Positions 25,744 to 35,663 of a stretch of DNA of 64,000 nucleotides are shown in pieces. Source of the stretch: a bacterium (lineage in GTDB: Bacteria > CLD3 > SB21); contig JAIBAF010000004.1 in NCBI GenBank assembly GCA_019695335.1, positions 1 to 64,000 on the forward strand, written 5' to 3'. The notes beneath the pieces were generated by a model that was not told where the DNA came from, made no database searches, and was given only the letters and a program-made list of their open reading frames with translations. Position 1 is the first letter of the stretch. Each line of letters opens with the position of its first letter. A program made the position numbers and the translations under genes.

Positions 25744-28125
25744 ATGTTTAAGAACTATTTCAAGATCGCGTGGCGCAATTTACTCAGGCATAAAGGATAT
25801 TCGCTCCTCAATATCAGCGGGCTTTCCGTTGGAATTGCCTGTTGCTTATTGATTGTAATGTACGTGATTGATGAATTAAGTTATGACAAATTTCACGTCA
25901 ATGGCGACCGCTTGTATCGCGTGAGCATGAGTACAACCGTAACCGGCAAAACCGACCGCAATGCGGCCGTACATTTTCCGGTCGCTCCCCTCTTGCGCGG
26001 TTACCCGGAGGTTGAAGAAACGGCGCGATTAGTCGACTACCGATTTATAGGACAAATCCCAGTATTGCAATTCGGCGATAAAAGCTTTTATGAAGAAAAT
26101 TTCTTCTATGGTGATTCGACTATTTTTAAAGTATTGACGCTCCCGCTTCTGCAAGGCAATCCCAACGCACTTTACGAGCCTAATACTGTTGTAATGACAC
26201 GGGAAATGGCTAAAAAATATTTCGGTGACAACAACCCGCTGGGTCAAGTGCTGCGCCTCAACGGGCTAAAAGATTTGAAAGTGACCGGTATCTTAGCGCC
26301 GTTTCCAGGTCCGACGCATTTAAAAATTGACTTTATTGCGTCGATGTCTAGCATCGCTAACTCGGGCTTTACGGGTCCTGGATTCGATTTTAATAATTGG
26401 ATTATTAATTTTTACTGGACCTACGTACTTTTCAAAACGCCTTCTGATGCAGCCTTACTTGAATCGCAATTGCCCGATTTCGGCAAGCGTTACCTTCCAG
26501 ACCTGCATCAGAAAAACGGAACGCAATTACATCTTACCAAGGTTTCAGATATTCACTTGAGTCCCGGAAATGACGGGGAAATCACACCGTGCGGTGATAT
26601 AACGTACGTATACATTTTTTCACTTGTAGCAATTCTAATTTTGTTTATCGCATGTATCAATTTTATGAATCTTGTAACCGCACGATCCGCAGGGCGCGCT
26701 AAAGAAATCGGACTTCGAAAAGTTGCCGGTGCGTTGCGAAAACAATTGATCGGACAATTTCTCGGCGAATCGATTCTATTGACCGTATTGTCGGCCTTCA
26801 TTGCTTTGTTCTTGATCGAAGGCCTGACGCCGATGTTTAATCAATTAACGGGAAAAACATTAGCGATGAATTTTGAACCGTGGTTGGTATTATCTTTACT
26901 GGCCGTAATTGTTGTTGTTGGCTTGGCTGCAGGAAGTTATCCCGCATTTTATTTTTCCAATTTTCAACCGGCGCAGGTTTTGAAAGGAACGTTTAAAACA
27001 GGTGGCAAAGGAGTTCTGCTGCGTAAAATACTGGTGATATTGCAATTTTCCATTTCTATAGCATTGATCACATGCACCATTATCGCACAACATCAATTAT
27101 ATTTTATTCAAAATAAAAAACTCGGATTTGAAAAAGAACAATTGGTCATCTTACCGATTCGTGGAAGCATATTGGGTCAAAAATACGCCGAATTCAAGAA
27201 TCAATTGCTCCAGCATCCAGGCATTGTGAGTGTCAGCGGATTGTCCGACAAAATCGGTACGGGCGTTAATTTCACCGGCTTCTTCGTTGAAGGCCAGGAT
27301 GAAATGCAGTTTATTTCACAAACGCGCATCAGCCATGATTTTATAAAAACGTACGGGCTGCGCCTGGTCGAAGGCCGTGACCTGATTGAAGGCAGCGCAA
27401 CCGACAGTGCATCGGGATATATTGTCAATCGCGCTTTTTTACGGCAATACGGCTGGGAAACCGGCGTCGGTAAACGTGTCAGATTTTTCCGGAGTACGGT
27501 TGAAGGACAGATCGTCGGCGTCGTCGAAGATTTTCATTTCCAATCACTCCATACACCGGTTGCGCCGATCGTCATGCGTATAGGGAATACCTCTTTTCTT
27601 GCCGTCAAAATCCGCCCGGAAAATATGCGCGAGACCATTAGCGTGATCGAATCCGCCTGGAATCGCTTTGAACATGACAAACCGTTCACATTTCATTTCC
27701 TCGATCAGGCTATCAATGATCTTTACAAATCGGAGCAGAAACTCAGCATGTTAATAGGAACTTTTTCCGGATTAGCGATTCTTATAGCTTGCCTTGGATT
27801 ATTTGGATTGGCATCATTTACAGCCGAACAGCGAACGAAAGAAATCGGTATCCGAAAAGTTCTTGGCGCTTCCGTCGGCGGCATTGTATTCATCATGTGC
27901 AAAGAGTTTTTAAAATTCGTTTTGATCGCCAACATCATTGCTTGGCCGGTCGCTTATTTGGCTATGAATATGTGGCTTCAGGATTTTGCCAGCCGGATTG
28001 ACATTGGACCATCCGCTTTTATTCTCGCGGCTGTTTTTGCTCTGACCATTGCATTGGTTACAGTAGGATACCAAGCAATTAAAGCAGCTTTAAGTAATCC
28101 TTTGAAATCAATTAAATATGAGTAA
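25744..28125 (+). CDS. MacB/FtsX-type ABC transporter permease, no ATPase adjacent
   Basis: 793 residues. N-terminal 'MFKNYFKIAWRNLLRHKGYS' is the typical start of this permease family. One membrane helix, a periplasmic MacB_PCD domain (about 50-260), FtsX domain 1 (about 285-400), a second periplasmic domain (about 440-650) and FtsX domain 2 (about 670-790), giving eight helices. An ATP-binding partner would normally be required, but none is adjacent; these large stand-alone permeases are common in FCB bacteria. Exports lipids, peptides or lipoproteins, substrate unknown. Confidence 0.9.
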   Translation: MFKNYFKIAWRNLLRHKGYSLLNISGLSVGIACCLLIVMYVIDELSYDKFHVNGDRLYRVSMSTTVTGKTDRNAAVHFPVAPLLRGYPEVEETARLVDYRFIGQIPVLQFGDKSFYEENFFYGDSTIFKVLTLPLLQGNPNALYEPNTVVMTREMAKKYFGDNNPLGQVLRLNGLKDLKVTGILAPFPGPTHLKIDFIASMSSIANSGFTGPGFDFNNWIINFYWTYVLFKTPSDAALLESQLPDFGKRYLPDLHQKNGTQLHLTKVSDIHLSPGNDGEITPCGDITYVYIFSLVAILILFIACINFMNLVTARSAGRAKEIGLRKVAGALRKQLIGQFLGESILLTVLSAFIALFLIEGLTPMFNQLTGKTLAMNFEPWLVLSLLAVIVVVGLAAGSYPAFYFSNFQPAQVLKGTFKTGGKGVLLRKILVILQFSISIALITCTIIAQHQLYFIQNKKLGFEKEQLVILPIRGSILGQKYAEFKNQLLQHPGIVSVSGLSDKIGTGVNFTGFFVEGQDEMQFISQTRISHDFIKTYGLRLVEGRDLIEGSATDSASGYIVNRAFLRQYGWETGVGKRVRFFRSTVEGQIVGVVEDFHFQSLHTPVAPIVMRIGNTSFLAVKIRPENMRETISVIESAWNRFEHDKPFTFHFLDQAINDLYKSEQKLSMLIGTFSGLAILIACLGLFGLASFTAEQRTKEIGIRKVLGASVGGIVFIMCKEFLKFVLIANIIAWPVAYLAMNMWLQDFASRIDIGPSAFILAAVFALTIALVTVGYQAIKAALSNPLKSIKYE

Positions 28126-28139
28126 TATTTAATTTATCC

Positions 28140-28754
28140 ATGGAAAACTATCCTGTATTTTTGCTCGTGGCCGCAACGGCAGTTTTTAACCCCGGTCCGG
28201 GCGTAACGCTGACATTGACTAACTCGTTGCGATACGGATTACGCCATACGCTTGGCGGGATTGCCGGTATTGCTTTTGGCGGCTTGATCATGGCCATAGT
28301 TTCAGCGACGGGCTTGGGTCTATTGATGGCCACATCGCAACACGCATTGTCCGTTTTGAAGCTTACGGGCTCAGCTTATCTTATTTTTCTAGGTATAAAA
28401 ATGTGGAGAAAATCTCCGGACGCGAACGACGAAAATGAAGTTTTGCGCACGGGAATTCAAAAACGTTTTGCCGAAGCATTCTGGCTCCAACTTTCCAACC
28501 CGAATGCGATTTTGTTTTTTATTTCGGCTTTCCCACAATTCATTGATCCCGCATCGCCGTATATCTTTCAATTTTCCATCCTTTCGTTTACGTATTGTTT
28601 GATGGTATTGATCATTCATACGATCTACGCGCTTACCGCACGCACTGCAAAAAAATGGTTGTCCTCACCCATTGCCAGCCACAGAATCAATCAAGCCGGA
28701 GGGATTGTGTTGATTGTTTTTGGTTTAATTCTTGCTTTCCAATCGCAGGTATGA
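28140..28754 (+). CDS. LysE/RhtB-family amino-acid exporter
   Basis: 204 residues, about six membrane helices. The family start 'NPGPGVTLTLTNSLRYG' is clear, and 'GLGLLMATS', 'LKLTGSAYLIFLGIKMW' and 'FFISAFPQFID' are standard. Exports amino acids such as threonine, homoserine or lysine; the cargo cannot be read from sequence. It starts 14 bp after the permease gene and may be co-transcribed, but a functional link is not evident. Confidence 0.93.
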   Translation: MENYPVFLLVAATAVFNPGPGVTLTLTNSLRYGLRHTLGGIAGIAFGGLIMAIVSATGLGLLMATSQHALSVLKLTGSAYLIFLGIKMWRKSPDANDENEVLRTGIQKRFAEAFWLQLSNPNAILFFISAFPQFIDPASPYIFQFSILSFTYCLMVLIIHTIYALTARTAKKWLSSPIASHRINQAGGIVLIVFGLILAFQSQV

Positions 28755-28762
28755 CCAAAATT

Positions 28763-28814
28763 GGGTAATGATTTTTACATGAAAATCATAGTAATTCGAG
28801 GCGTGGAATTACCC
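28763..28814. promoter_or_regulatory. Structured intergenic element with alternative stems
   Basis: Between lysE-like and yceI-like genes. Perfect stem TGATTTT/AAAATCA (28769-28788, 6-nt loop), outer stem GGGTAAT/ATTACCC (28763-28814), and a competing stem GTAATTC/GAATTAC (28791-28812). The last two cannot form together, as in an attenuator-like switch. No T run follows directly, so simple termination is unlikely. Confidence 0.4.
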
Positions 28815-28907
28815 GAAAATCACCTTCAAAAAGCGAAACTTTAAAATCCATTATCGTATTACCGCCATTCCTTATAAAATCAAATCCCAAACATCGAGGA
28901 GGCGTGT

Positions 28908-29492
28908 ATGTATACGATCCGTTGGATTATATTTTCGCTATTGACGATTTCATTACAGGCACAAACCACGTGGATTATTGACGGTTCCCATTCAAACGTT
29001 GGTTTTACCGTTACGCACTTGGTTGTTTCCGAAACTTCCGGCCGGTTTAACAAATTTGAAGGACAAGTTACTGCACAGAAAGAAGATTTTTCTGACGCAC
29101 AAGTTACAATAAAAATCCAGGTTAAGAGCATCGATACGAATAATGAGCGCCGTGACAAACATCTTGTTTCTGAAGATTTCTTTTTCGCCGATCAATATCC
29201 CGAGATTACTTTTATCAGCAAATCCTTCCAAAAAATCAAAGATGGCGAATATCTGATCAACGGCGACTTGACGATGCGCGGCGTAACCAAGCCGATCGAA
29301 TTGAAGGCACGTTACAAAGGTCAAGTGAAAATGGGCAACAACCGAATTAAAGCCGGATGGACAGCAGCCGGTTCGCTCAATCGATTTGATTATGGTCTTA
29401 AGTGGAACGAGCTGATGGAAACCGGCAGCATGATGGTCGGCGAAACCGTACAATTACAATTCAATATTGAGTTAGTAACCACAACTAGCTAA
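28908..29492 (+). CDS. Secreted YceI-family lipocalin-like protein
   Basis: 194 residues with a signal peptide (ending at about residue 18, 'SLQA'). 'TWIIDGSHSNVGFTVTHLVVSE', 'DKHLVSEDFF', 'YPEITF', 'GDLTMRGVTKPI' and 'NRFDYGLKW' are the YceI signatures. YceI proteins bind isoprenoid or amphiphilic lipids in the periplasm; some are stress-induced. A GAGG-type ribosome-binding site precedes it. Confidence 0.94.
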   Translation: MYTIRWIIFSLLTISLQAQTTWIIDGSHSNVGFTVTHLVVSETSGRFNKFEGQVTAQKEDFSDAQVTIKIQVKSIDTNNERRDKHLVSEDFFFADQYPEITFISKSFQKIKDGEYLINGDLTMRGVTKPIELKARYKGQVKMGNNRIKAGWTAAGSLNRFDYGLKWNELMETGSMMVGETVQLQFNIELVTTTS

Positions 29493-29546
29493 TTGAAGAT
29501 GATTGACTTGTAGTGTCAGAAGAAACGATATTAAATCGGAGGTGTT

Positions 29547-30650
29547 ATGAAGTTATGGATTCTAACCACTTTTTTGCTCGGCTCATCATTGTCAGCTCAA
29601 TCGATGGGTCAAAAATTTTATTCGATCCTTCCGAAAGCGACCGATGCTTCGATTCATAAATTGATCGAACAAAATGGCGGAACGCCAATTATCGAAAACG
29701 ATACTGTCTTATTTCTGGCGAAGTCACTCAATGGCGAACGTCCCTTCATGATTGCTGATTTCAATCAATGGGATACGACTCGCGGATGGATGCTGCCGGT
29801 CAATGGTACGGATTGGTTTTTTCGGTTTGATAAAGTCGCATCGGATGCACGAATTGAATACGCCTTCAAATACGGTAGCGGAGAAAAAATCGATGAGTAT
29901 AATCCCAAACGTGTCCTGAGTTTTGATGTTGAGACATCCGAATTCAAAATGCCGGGATTTAAAAACTCACGATTGATCCGATACGACGATTATCGGCTAC
30001 GGGGAACTTTGAACAATGATTCCATTTACAGTTCTATTTTTAAAAACAAACGTGCGGTTACTATTTATGAGCCCAATGGTTATCAAGCGGGAAAATCTTA
30101 CCCGGTTATTTTATTCAAAGACGGTACACCCTACCTCCAGCGAATGAAAGTTCATCAAATTCTTGACAGTCTGATTACGGCCAAGCTCATTCCACCGGTA
30201 ATCGGCTTATTTACAAATCCGAATTCACGTCGAATCGAGTACATGAGCAATGGAGACTATCGGAAATATATCGTCGAAGAATTGTTGCCTTACTTTGAAT
30301 CTAAATACAAAGCATCTGAATATTCGGCCGTAGGCAGTTCACGCGGCGGTTTAGCAACGGCAGATCTGGTATTGAATCATTCCGATATTTTCAGTAAATG
30401 CGTTGCCATCAGCCCGGCTTTTCGTCCCGTAGAAATTGCCGATCAATGGATTAAGCTTAAACCAAAATTTAAAAAAGTCATCGTTATAGAATCACGCTAT
30501 GATGCCGACTGGCTTCCCGATGCACGGGCTTGGGTCATGGCCTTGCGCGCAGCCAATACGCCTTTCGAGTATTGGGAAATTCCTCAAGGTCACAATCAGG
30601 AAGCATGGATGGACATAATGGATGAAGCGCTGATCAGATTGTTTAAATAA
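29547..30650 (+). CDS. Secreted esterase of the enterochelin-esterase-like type
   Basis: 367 residues, signal peptide (to about residue 18). An N-terminal CBM48-like immunoglobulin domain (about 50-140, 'FMIADFNQWDT') precedes an alpha/beta-hydrolase domain with nucleophile elbow GSSRGG ('AVGSSRGGLATADL', Ser near residue 263). A C-terminal His in 'GHNQEAW' completes the triad with an Asp. Family members cleave ester bonds such as those in ferric enterobactin or sugar esters; substrate unknown. A GGAGG ribosome-binding site precedes it. Confidence 0.88.
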   Translation: MKLWILTTFLLGSSLSAQSMGQKFYSILPKATDASIHKLIEQNGGTPIIENDTVLFLAKSLNGERPFMIADFNQWDTTRGWMLPVNGTDWFFRFDKVASDARIEYAFKYGSGEKIDEYNPKRVLSFDVETSEFKMPGFKNSRLIRYDDYRLRGTLNNDSIYSSIFKNKRAVTIYEPNGYQAGKSYPVILFKDGTPYLQRMKVHQILDSLITAKLIPPVIGLFTNPNSRRIEYMSNGDYRKYIVEELLPYFESKYKASEYSAVGSSRGGLATADLVLNHSDIFSKCVAISPAFRPVEIADQWIKLKPKFKKVIVIESRYDADWLPDARAWVMALRAANTPFEYWEIPQGHNQEAWMDIMDEALIRLFK

Positions 30651-30662
30651 AACGGGATTACT

Positions 30663-31700
30663 ATGGATTTATCATTTTATGAAATCATTCAGACAATGGG
30701 ACATGAACAGGTCTTGATTTGTCAAGATCTTCATGAAAATTACTGCGCCATATTTGCACTTCACAACACACGGCTGGGCCCGGCGATAGGAGGAACGCGA
30801 TTGTGGAGATACGATCGCTTTGAAAATGCGATGACCGATGCTTTGCGTTTATCGCGCGGTATGACTTACAAATGCGCGATGGCGGGAATTCCATTCGGTG
30901 GAGGTAAATCCGTCATTATTGCTGATGGTAATACAATCCGGCGAGAACCGATATTTAAGACGCACGGCAAATTTGTTGAACGGCTGGGAGGGCATTATAT
31001 TACGGCTGAAGACGTGGGAACGTCACCGGCCGATATGGCTTATGTGCGTACGGAAACCCGCCATGTTGCCGGATTGGCGGAACATTCCGGCGATCCGTCA
31101 CCTTGGACCGCCAAAGGCGTCGTCTATGCCATGAAAGCTGCGGCCCGATTTCGTTGGGGAAATGATGAACTCAGAGGAAAAATTATTGCCATTCAAGGTT
31201 GTGGCCATGTCGGATATTATTTGGCAAAAGAATTACATTTTCTTGGAGCAAAATTGATCGTGACGGATATTGATCAGGCGAAGATCGATCGGTGCGTCAA
31301 AGAGTTCGATGCTATTGCCGTTAAGCCTGACGCTATTTATACGGCGCATGCCGACATCTTCGCACCCTGTGCACTGGGTGGAATCATTAATGAAAAAACC
31401 CTCCCGCAATTGCGCGTAGAAATTGTCTGCGGAGCGGCCAATAATCAATTGCAAGAACTGCAGCATGGCCAGTTGATTCATCAGCTTGGCATAGTCTACG
31501 TTCCGGACTATATTGCCAATGCCGGCGGTATAATCAACGGTTGCCGTGAAATGTTGGGCTGGGAATTGGATCGGATGTTGAAAAAACTTGAAGGCATTTT
31601 CGATACGACTTTACGGATTTTGAACACGTCGCAAAACGATCATATTCCTCCTCAGAATATCGCCGACCAAATGGTCGAGAAAATGCTAAACAGCCGCTAA
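30663..31700 (+). CDS. Leucine dehydrogenase-like (Glu/Leu/Phe/Val dehydrogenase) enzyme
   Basis: 345 residues, typical of leucine and related branched-chain amino-acid dehydrogenases. Features: 'LGPAIGGTRLW', 'MTYKCAMAGIPFGGGKSVI' with two Lys around the substrate site, 'ITAEDVGTSPADM', NAD-binding 'GCGHVGYYLAKEL' and 'GAANNQL'. It oxidatively deaminates a branched-chain amino acid to the 2-oxoacid with NAD. Whether the specificity is leucine, valine or phenylalanine cannot be told. It starts 12 bp after the esterase. Confidence 0.9.
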   Translation: MDLSFYEIIQTMGHEQVLICQDLHENYCAIFALHNTRLGPAIGGTRLWRYDRFENAMTDALRLSRGMTYKCAMAGIPFGGGKSVIIADGNTIRREPIFKTHGKFVERLGGHYITAEDVGTSPADMAYVRTETRHVAGLAEHSGDPSPWTAKGVVYAMKAAARFRWGNDELRGKIIAIQGCGHVGYYLAKELHFLGAKLIVTDIDQAKIDRCVKEFDAIAVKPDAIYTAHADIFAPCALGGIINEKTLPQLRVEIVCGAANNQLQELQHGQLIHQLGIVYVPDYIANAGGIINGCREMLGWELDRMLKKLEGIFDTTLRILNTSQNDHIPPQNIADQMVEKMLNSR

Positions 31701-31715
31701 ACTTTGGCCAGTTTA

Positions 31716-32831
31716 ATGGATTGGATAAATCAAATTATCATCATTCTTTCTGTACACGGTATTGTGTTATCCATCGCTATCGCCGTTTATCCCTCACCTT
31801 CACGGAAATCTAATTTTATTCTGGCATCGGCCATCTTTATCATTTCACTCGACGCCGGTATTCCTAAAGCCACCAATGTGTGGCGGACGGAGTTTCCTCA
31901 TCTGATTTTATCGCACTTACCGTTGCTTTTTTTATTTGGACCGCTGTTACTTACCTATATTAATCTTCTGATCTATAAAAAATTGCCAAAATATTATATC
32001 ATTCATTTCTTACCGTTCATAGCAGTCACGTTCTGGCTGATACCGTTTTTCATTACAGGTGGAACTGACAAACTCATGTATCTTGACCGAATCAAACACG
32101 ATGGAATTCCTCGGGAATTACTTTTCCTGTTGTTCTTTAGAAATATCCACTTCGTATCTTATCTTGTCGTCGCTGGAATTGCTGTGTCACGTTATACTCG
32201 TGAAGTAAAAAATAAATTTTCGGGCAGGCAGGTAGCTGCCATCAACTGGTTATGGTTTTTAATGCGGTTGTTGATGGCTACGGCAAGCGTGTTTTTTGTT
32301 CTTTTTCTGATGGCAGTTATAGGCTACCGGCTCGGAAAAGACTGGCCTGAGTTTTTGTGCAGTTCATTGCTATTAGCGGTCATATACTCCATTGGGTATA
32401 AGGGATTTAGACAACCGGAAATTTTTTCGATTGAAACCATCGACAGTGAAAAAAAATATGCTAAATCGGGTTTACAGGCCGGCACAGCTTTGGAATTCAA
32501 GCAAAAGCTTCTCGATACGATGGATGCGAATAAACCATACCTAAACAGCGACTTGAATTTGAATGAATTGGCTGACATGCTTCAAGTTTCTCCTAATCAT
32601 TTGTCACAGATTATCAACGATTGTTTTAATCAAAATTTCTATGATTTCATCAACCAGTACCGCATCGAAGAATTTCAAAAAAATATGATGGCCAATGAAA
32701 ACCGGTTTACAATTTTAGGTTTAGCGTTTGAAGTCGGTTTTAATTCCAAATCCGCTTTCTACAAAGCTTTCCAGAAACATTCCAAAATCACTCCAACCGA
32801 ATTTATTCAGAAAATCAAAGCACAAAATTAG
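31716..32831 (+). CDS. AraC-family regulator with membrane-spanning N-terminus
   Basis: 371 residues from the ATG at 31716 (a TTG 12 bp upstream is the alternative; neither has a clear ribosome-binding site). Six or seven hydrophobic helices in residues 1-235 suggest membrane embedding. A C-terminal AraC DNA-binding domain (about 260-370) has two HTH units, 'LNELADMLQVSPNHLSQII' and 'ILGLAFEVGFNSKSAFYKAF'. Such proteins may detect a membrane-associated or small-molecule signal. The downstream target is unknown. It is 15 bp after the dehydrogenase gene. Confidence 0.85.
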   Translation: MDWINQIIIILSVHGIVLSIAIAVYPSPSRKSNFILASAIFIISLDAGIPKATNVWRTEFPHLILSHLPLLFLFGPLLLTYINLLIYKKLPKYYIIHFLPFIAVTFWLIPFFITGGTDKLMYLDRIKHDGIPRELLFLLFFRNIHFVSYLVVAGIAVSRYTREVKNKFSGRQVAAINWLWFLMRLLMATASVFFVLFLMAVIGYRLGKDWPEFLCSSLLLAVIYSIGYKGFRQPEIFSIETIDSEKKYAKSGLQAGTALEFKQKLLDTMDANKPYLNSDLNLNELADMLQVSPNHLSQIINDCFNQNFYDFINQYRIEEFQKNMMANENRFTILGLAFEVGFNSKSAFYKAFQKHSKITPTEFIQKIKAQN

Positions 32832-32919
32832 TCCTTCCCTTCACGCCGAGACGACTTTCCTGATAATATTCATTATTCTTTCTTTAAAGTAGCTTTATAA
32901 ACTTTAAAAAGGAAAAAGT

Positions 32920-33606
32920 ATGAAAGTAATTATCGGTTTATGGTTGGTTGTTTCGACGCTTTACGGTCAAGACGAACAATTTTTTAATGAAATGAAAACA
33001 GCGCTCACTATCCACGATACTTCTTCCACGCTTGAATCTGAAATGATGGCCATTAATGCTTTCGAGAAGGCGGCCGAACGTTATCCACTTCAATGGCTAT
33101 CCTGTTTTTGGGCTTCGTATGTTCACTCCCAAATTGCCCGGCTATATATCAGGGATAAAAAATCAGACGCTGCAGTTCAAAGTTTTAAACAAGCTCAATT
33201 CTATTTTGATCAAATAAAGGTTAAAGCTAAATCGATGACCGTCAGAGAAAAATCCAGTACGATGGCGCTACAGTCACTGATCTATTTGCTTCAGATAAAT
33301 TATTTGCCTCAAAAAAATTTACAGAAAGACGCGGCCAATGAACTCAGTACGAAAGCCAGTGGCGAATTGATTAAAGCCATTCAGACGGATCCGGCCAATC
33401 CCGTCGTATGGGTAATGATTGGCGTTAATTTAATTAGAGATGGAAAACAAGATAAGGACATAAAAAAAACTGTCGCGGGTAAGGTCCTTCTCGAAGCTGC
33501 AGAACGTGAGTTTAAATCAACAGCAGAGCACAGGAGTAAGACCACTAACTTCAATAGCGAATGGTTGCCTTTTTGGATACCGGAAGCTAACCGACAATTA
33601 CAATAA
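32920..33606 (+). CDS. Secreted hypothetical protein (TPR-like helical)
   Basis: 228 residues with a signal peptide (to about residue 16). The protein is helical, with repeated Ala-rich amphipathic helices ('AINAFEKAAERYPLQW', 'SDAAVQSFKQAQFYFDQI'), resembling tetratricopeptide-type repeats. Function is unknown. An AAGGAAAA ribosome-binding site precedes it, and a clear terminator follows, so it forms the end of its unit or a single-gene unit. Confidence 0.7.
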   Translation: MKVIIGLWLVVSTLYGQDEQFFNEMKTALTIHDTSSTLESEMMAINAFEKAAERYPLQWLSCFWASYVHSQIARLYIRDKKSDAAVQSFKQAQFYFDQIKVKAKSMTVREKSSTMALQSLIYLLQINYLPQKNLQKDAANELSTKASGELIKAIQTDPANPVVWVMIGVNLIRDGKQDKDIKKTVAGKVLLEAAEREFKSTAEHRSKTTNFNSEWLPFWIPEANRQLQ

Positions 33607-33616
33607 AAGTTACAAA

Positions 33617-33647
33617 CCCCCTGATTCAAAGTTTTCAGGGGTTTTTT
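33617..33647 (+). terminator. Rho-independent terminator
   Basis: Stem CCCCTGA/TCAGGGG (33618-33624 with 33635-33641) with a 10-nt loop, followed by TTTTTT. It lies 11 bp past the stop of the TPR-like secreted protein. Confidence 0.85.
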
Positions 33648-33809
33648 ATTTATTAATTGAACCATTATCAGAAAACTGATAATGACCCTTGCGTGATATT
33701 CCTTTTTTTGAAATGTAAATCCCATATTTTCAACGGCTATTGAATCCCTCTTTTAGGCGCGTTATTTGTCTTAATCAAATAACGCTTTTTTAGTTTTGAT
33801 GGATTTTCT

Positions 33810-34121
33810 ATGACGTTATTTAAAGAAATTCGCTTCTATTTACTGATTGCCGTCTTATTGTTTATGGTCGTGCCGGATAATTCAGACAACCACATTCCTG
33901 TAGCGCAGCGTCCATTTTTTCCGGCGAATTTTATAAAGGAACGTTATTCAGAGATCGAACGATCATTGGAAGTCGTTGTAACGCTGACACGCGAAGAAAA
34001 TCTTGAGCTGATCAATACCTTAGAAAATTTGTATATCCGGATTCCTCAGCCGTCTCTGCAAGCGGCCATAGTCCGGATCAACGGGAAGGTCCAAAAAAAT
34101 GATGTTGAAATTCATTACTGA
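33810..34121 (+). CDS. Small membrane-anchored hypothetical protein preceding a sensor kinase
   Basis: 103 residues. One N-terminal hydrophobic segment (about 9-23) could be a signal anchor, followed by a short periplasmic part rich in charged residues ('KERYSEIERSLEVVVTLTREENLELINTLENL'-like helices). No family is recognised. It is 44 bp upstream of the sensor kinase and may supply a periplasmic accessory or signal. Confidence rests on the good hydrophobic start and placement. Confidence 0.55.
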   Translation: MTLFKEIRFYLLIAVLLFMVVPDNSDNHIPVAQRPFFPANFIKERYSEIERSLEVVVTLTREENLELINTLENLYIRIPQPSLQAAIVRINGKVQKNDVEIHY

Positions 34122-34165
34122 ATCGCAGACATTTATAGCGACTCCTTTTGACCCGACAAAATTTT

Positions 34166-35575
34166 ATGAAACTACGACTGTCGCTCAGAGCACGTATTAT
34201 AATTTTGTTCAGCCTTATTACAATTATATTAGCCGGTGTCATGTCTCAAGTCAGTTACTACACTGTACGAGCGATTTATTTGGATCAACTCACAGACCAG
34301 GTTAACTTGATTACGCGTTTGATTGTCGATGGACTCAATACGAAGTTTTTGCCTTTCCTGACCGTACAGGATTCGAAGAGTGCCGCTCACAGCTATTACA
34401 AAGATTATCTTCAGAACCGACAAACCGACCTCCAATTGCAAAATATTTTCATTTTCAATACAGCACTAGAAACGGTTCTCTCTTCCGATACATCTGACAC
34501 GCGTGGGGTGCTTGAGCCTATCTTGCTAATCAATCGTACTGAGATCGAAAGGCTTACGATCGGTCAATCGGTGACATCATTACCATTTAACACGCAAGAC
34601 GGCCATTGGTATTTGTGGGGTTTTTACCGTTTAGACGAAAATCATTTTTTGGGAATACGCGAAAATGCCGACCGACTCGCCAAAGTCGAAGACTTATCAT
34701 GGATTTTTGTATGGATCGGGGCTGGAGGAATTGTACTTACTATTTTCAGTGCGCTTTTTGTAAGCCGGACATTAGCTAAACCGGTATACAGCTTGGTAGA
34801 GTTTAGTAAGTTGCTTGGGAAAGGCGATTGGAATACCCCCGTTCCGAAAGGAATCAAAGGTGAATTATCGATACTGGCACAAGCAATGGATGGAATGAGG
34901 GGCGACCTTGTACAACGCCAAAAAGAGAAAGAAACTATGTTGGCACAAATTGCACATGAAATCCGTAATCCTTTGGGCGGTGTGGAACTTCTGGCAGGCC
35001 TGATCAAAGAAGATTTGAATCGTGACCAAAAAAACGTCAGTTATGCACAGAAAATTCTAGACGAAATTACCGGACTAAAATCGCTGATCAATGCTTACAT
35101 CAATTACGGTCGCCCCGCAACTCCTGAATCGGAATGGGTGAATATTCCGCATTTCGTCAAAGACGTCAAAGAAGTATTCAAAAAAGAACTACAGGAAAAA
35201 AAGCTGCGGTGTGAATATGAAGGCTCTGCCGCATTGATCTGGTTCGATCCCCATCATTTCCGGCAAATTTTAATTAACTTAATTGCCAATGCGATCCACA
35301 TCATGCCATCCGGCGGTTTGATTATGATACGTTCTTACATTCACGGTTCTCTCATTATGGTAGAGATAATTGACGAAGGCCCCGGTGTACCGGGCCCTAA
35401 TCCCGAAAGAGTATTCGAACCCTTTTATACAACGCAAGCTCAAGGCGCTGGACTTGGACTCGCTATTTGCAAAAAACTGTGCGCAGAAAATAACGCGGCA
35501 ATTCATTTGCAGAATAACGCTCACAAAGGCTGCACGTTTACGATCACTAAAAAACTCAATATTTCAGTCTATTAA
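34166..35575 (+). CDS. Membrane sensor histidine kinase
   Basis: 469 residues from the ATG at 34166; an in-frame TTG 18 bp upstream is possible. TM1 (about 10-30), periplasmic sensor (about 31-185), TM2 (about 188-210), HAMP (about 210-262), HisKA with 'IAHEIRNPLGG' (phosphoacceptor His near 269) and HATPase with 'DEGPGVPG' and 'GAGLGLAICKKL'. It should phosphorylate the NtrC-type regulator encoded next. The periplasmic signal is unknown. Confidence 0.92.
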   Translation: MKLRLSLRARIIILFSLITIILAGVMSQVSYYTVRAIYLDQLTDQVNLITRLIVDGLNTKFLPFLTVQDSKSAAHSYYKDYLQNRQTDLQLQNIFIFNTALETVLSSDTSDTRGVLEPILLINRTEIERLTIGQSVTSLPFNTQDGHWYLWGFYRLDENHFLGIRENADRLAKVEDLSWIFVWIGAGGIVLTIFSALFVSRTLAKPVYSLVEFSKLLGKGDWNTPVPKGIKGELSILAQAMDGMRGDLVQRQKEKETMLAQIAHEIRNPLGGVELLAGLIKEDLNRDQKNVSYAQKILDEITGLKSLINAYINYGRPATPESEWVNIPHFVKDVKEVFKKELQEKKLRCEYEGSAALIWFDPHHFRQILINLIANAIHIMPSGGLIMIRSYIHGSLIMVEIIDEGPGVPGPNPERVFEPFYTTQAQGAGLGLAICKKLCAENNAAIHLQNNAHKGCTFTITKKLNISVY

Positions 35576-35663
35576 AGAATAAAATGAATCGTTTTTTTAT
35601 TGTGCTATTGCACGATCACACACATCAGGCCAAACTGAATATTTCTATTAAAACAGGTGAAAA

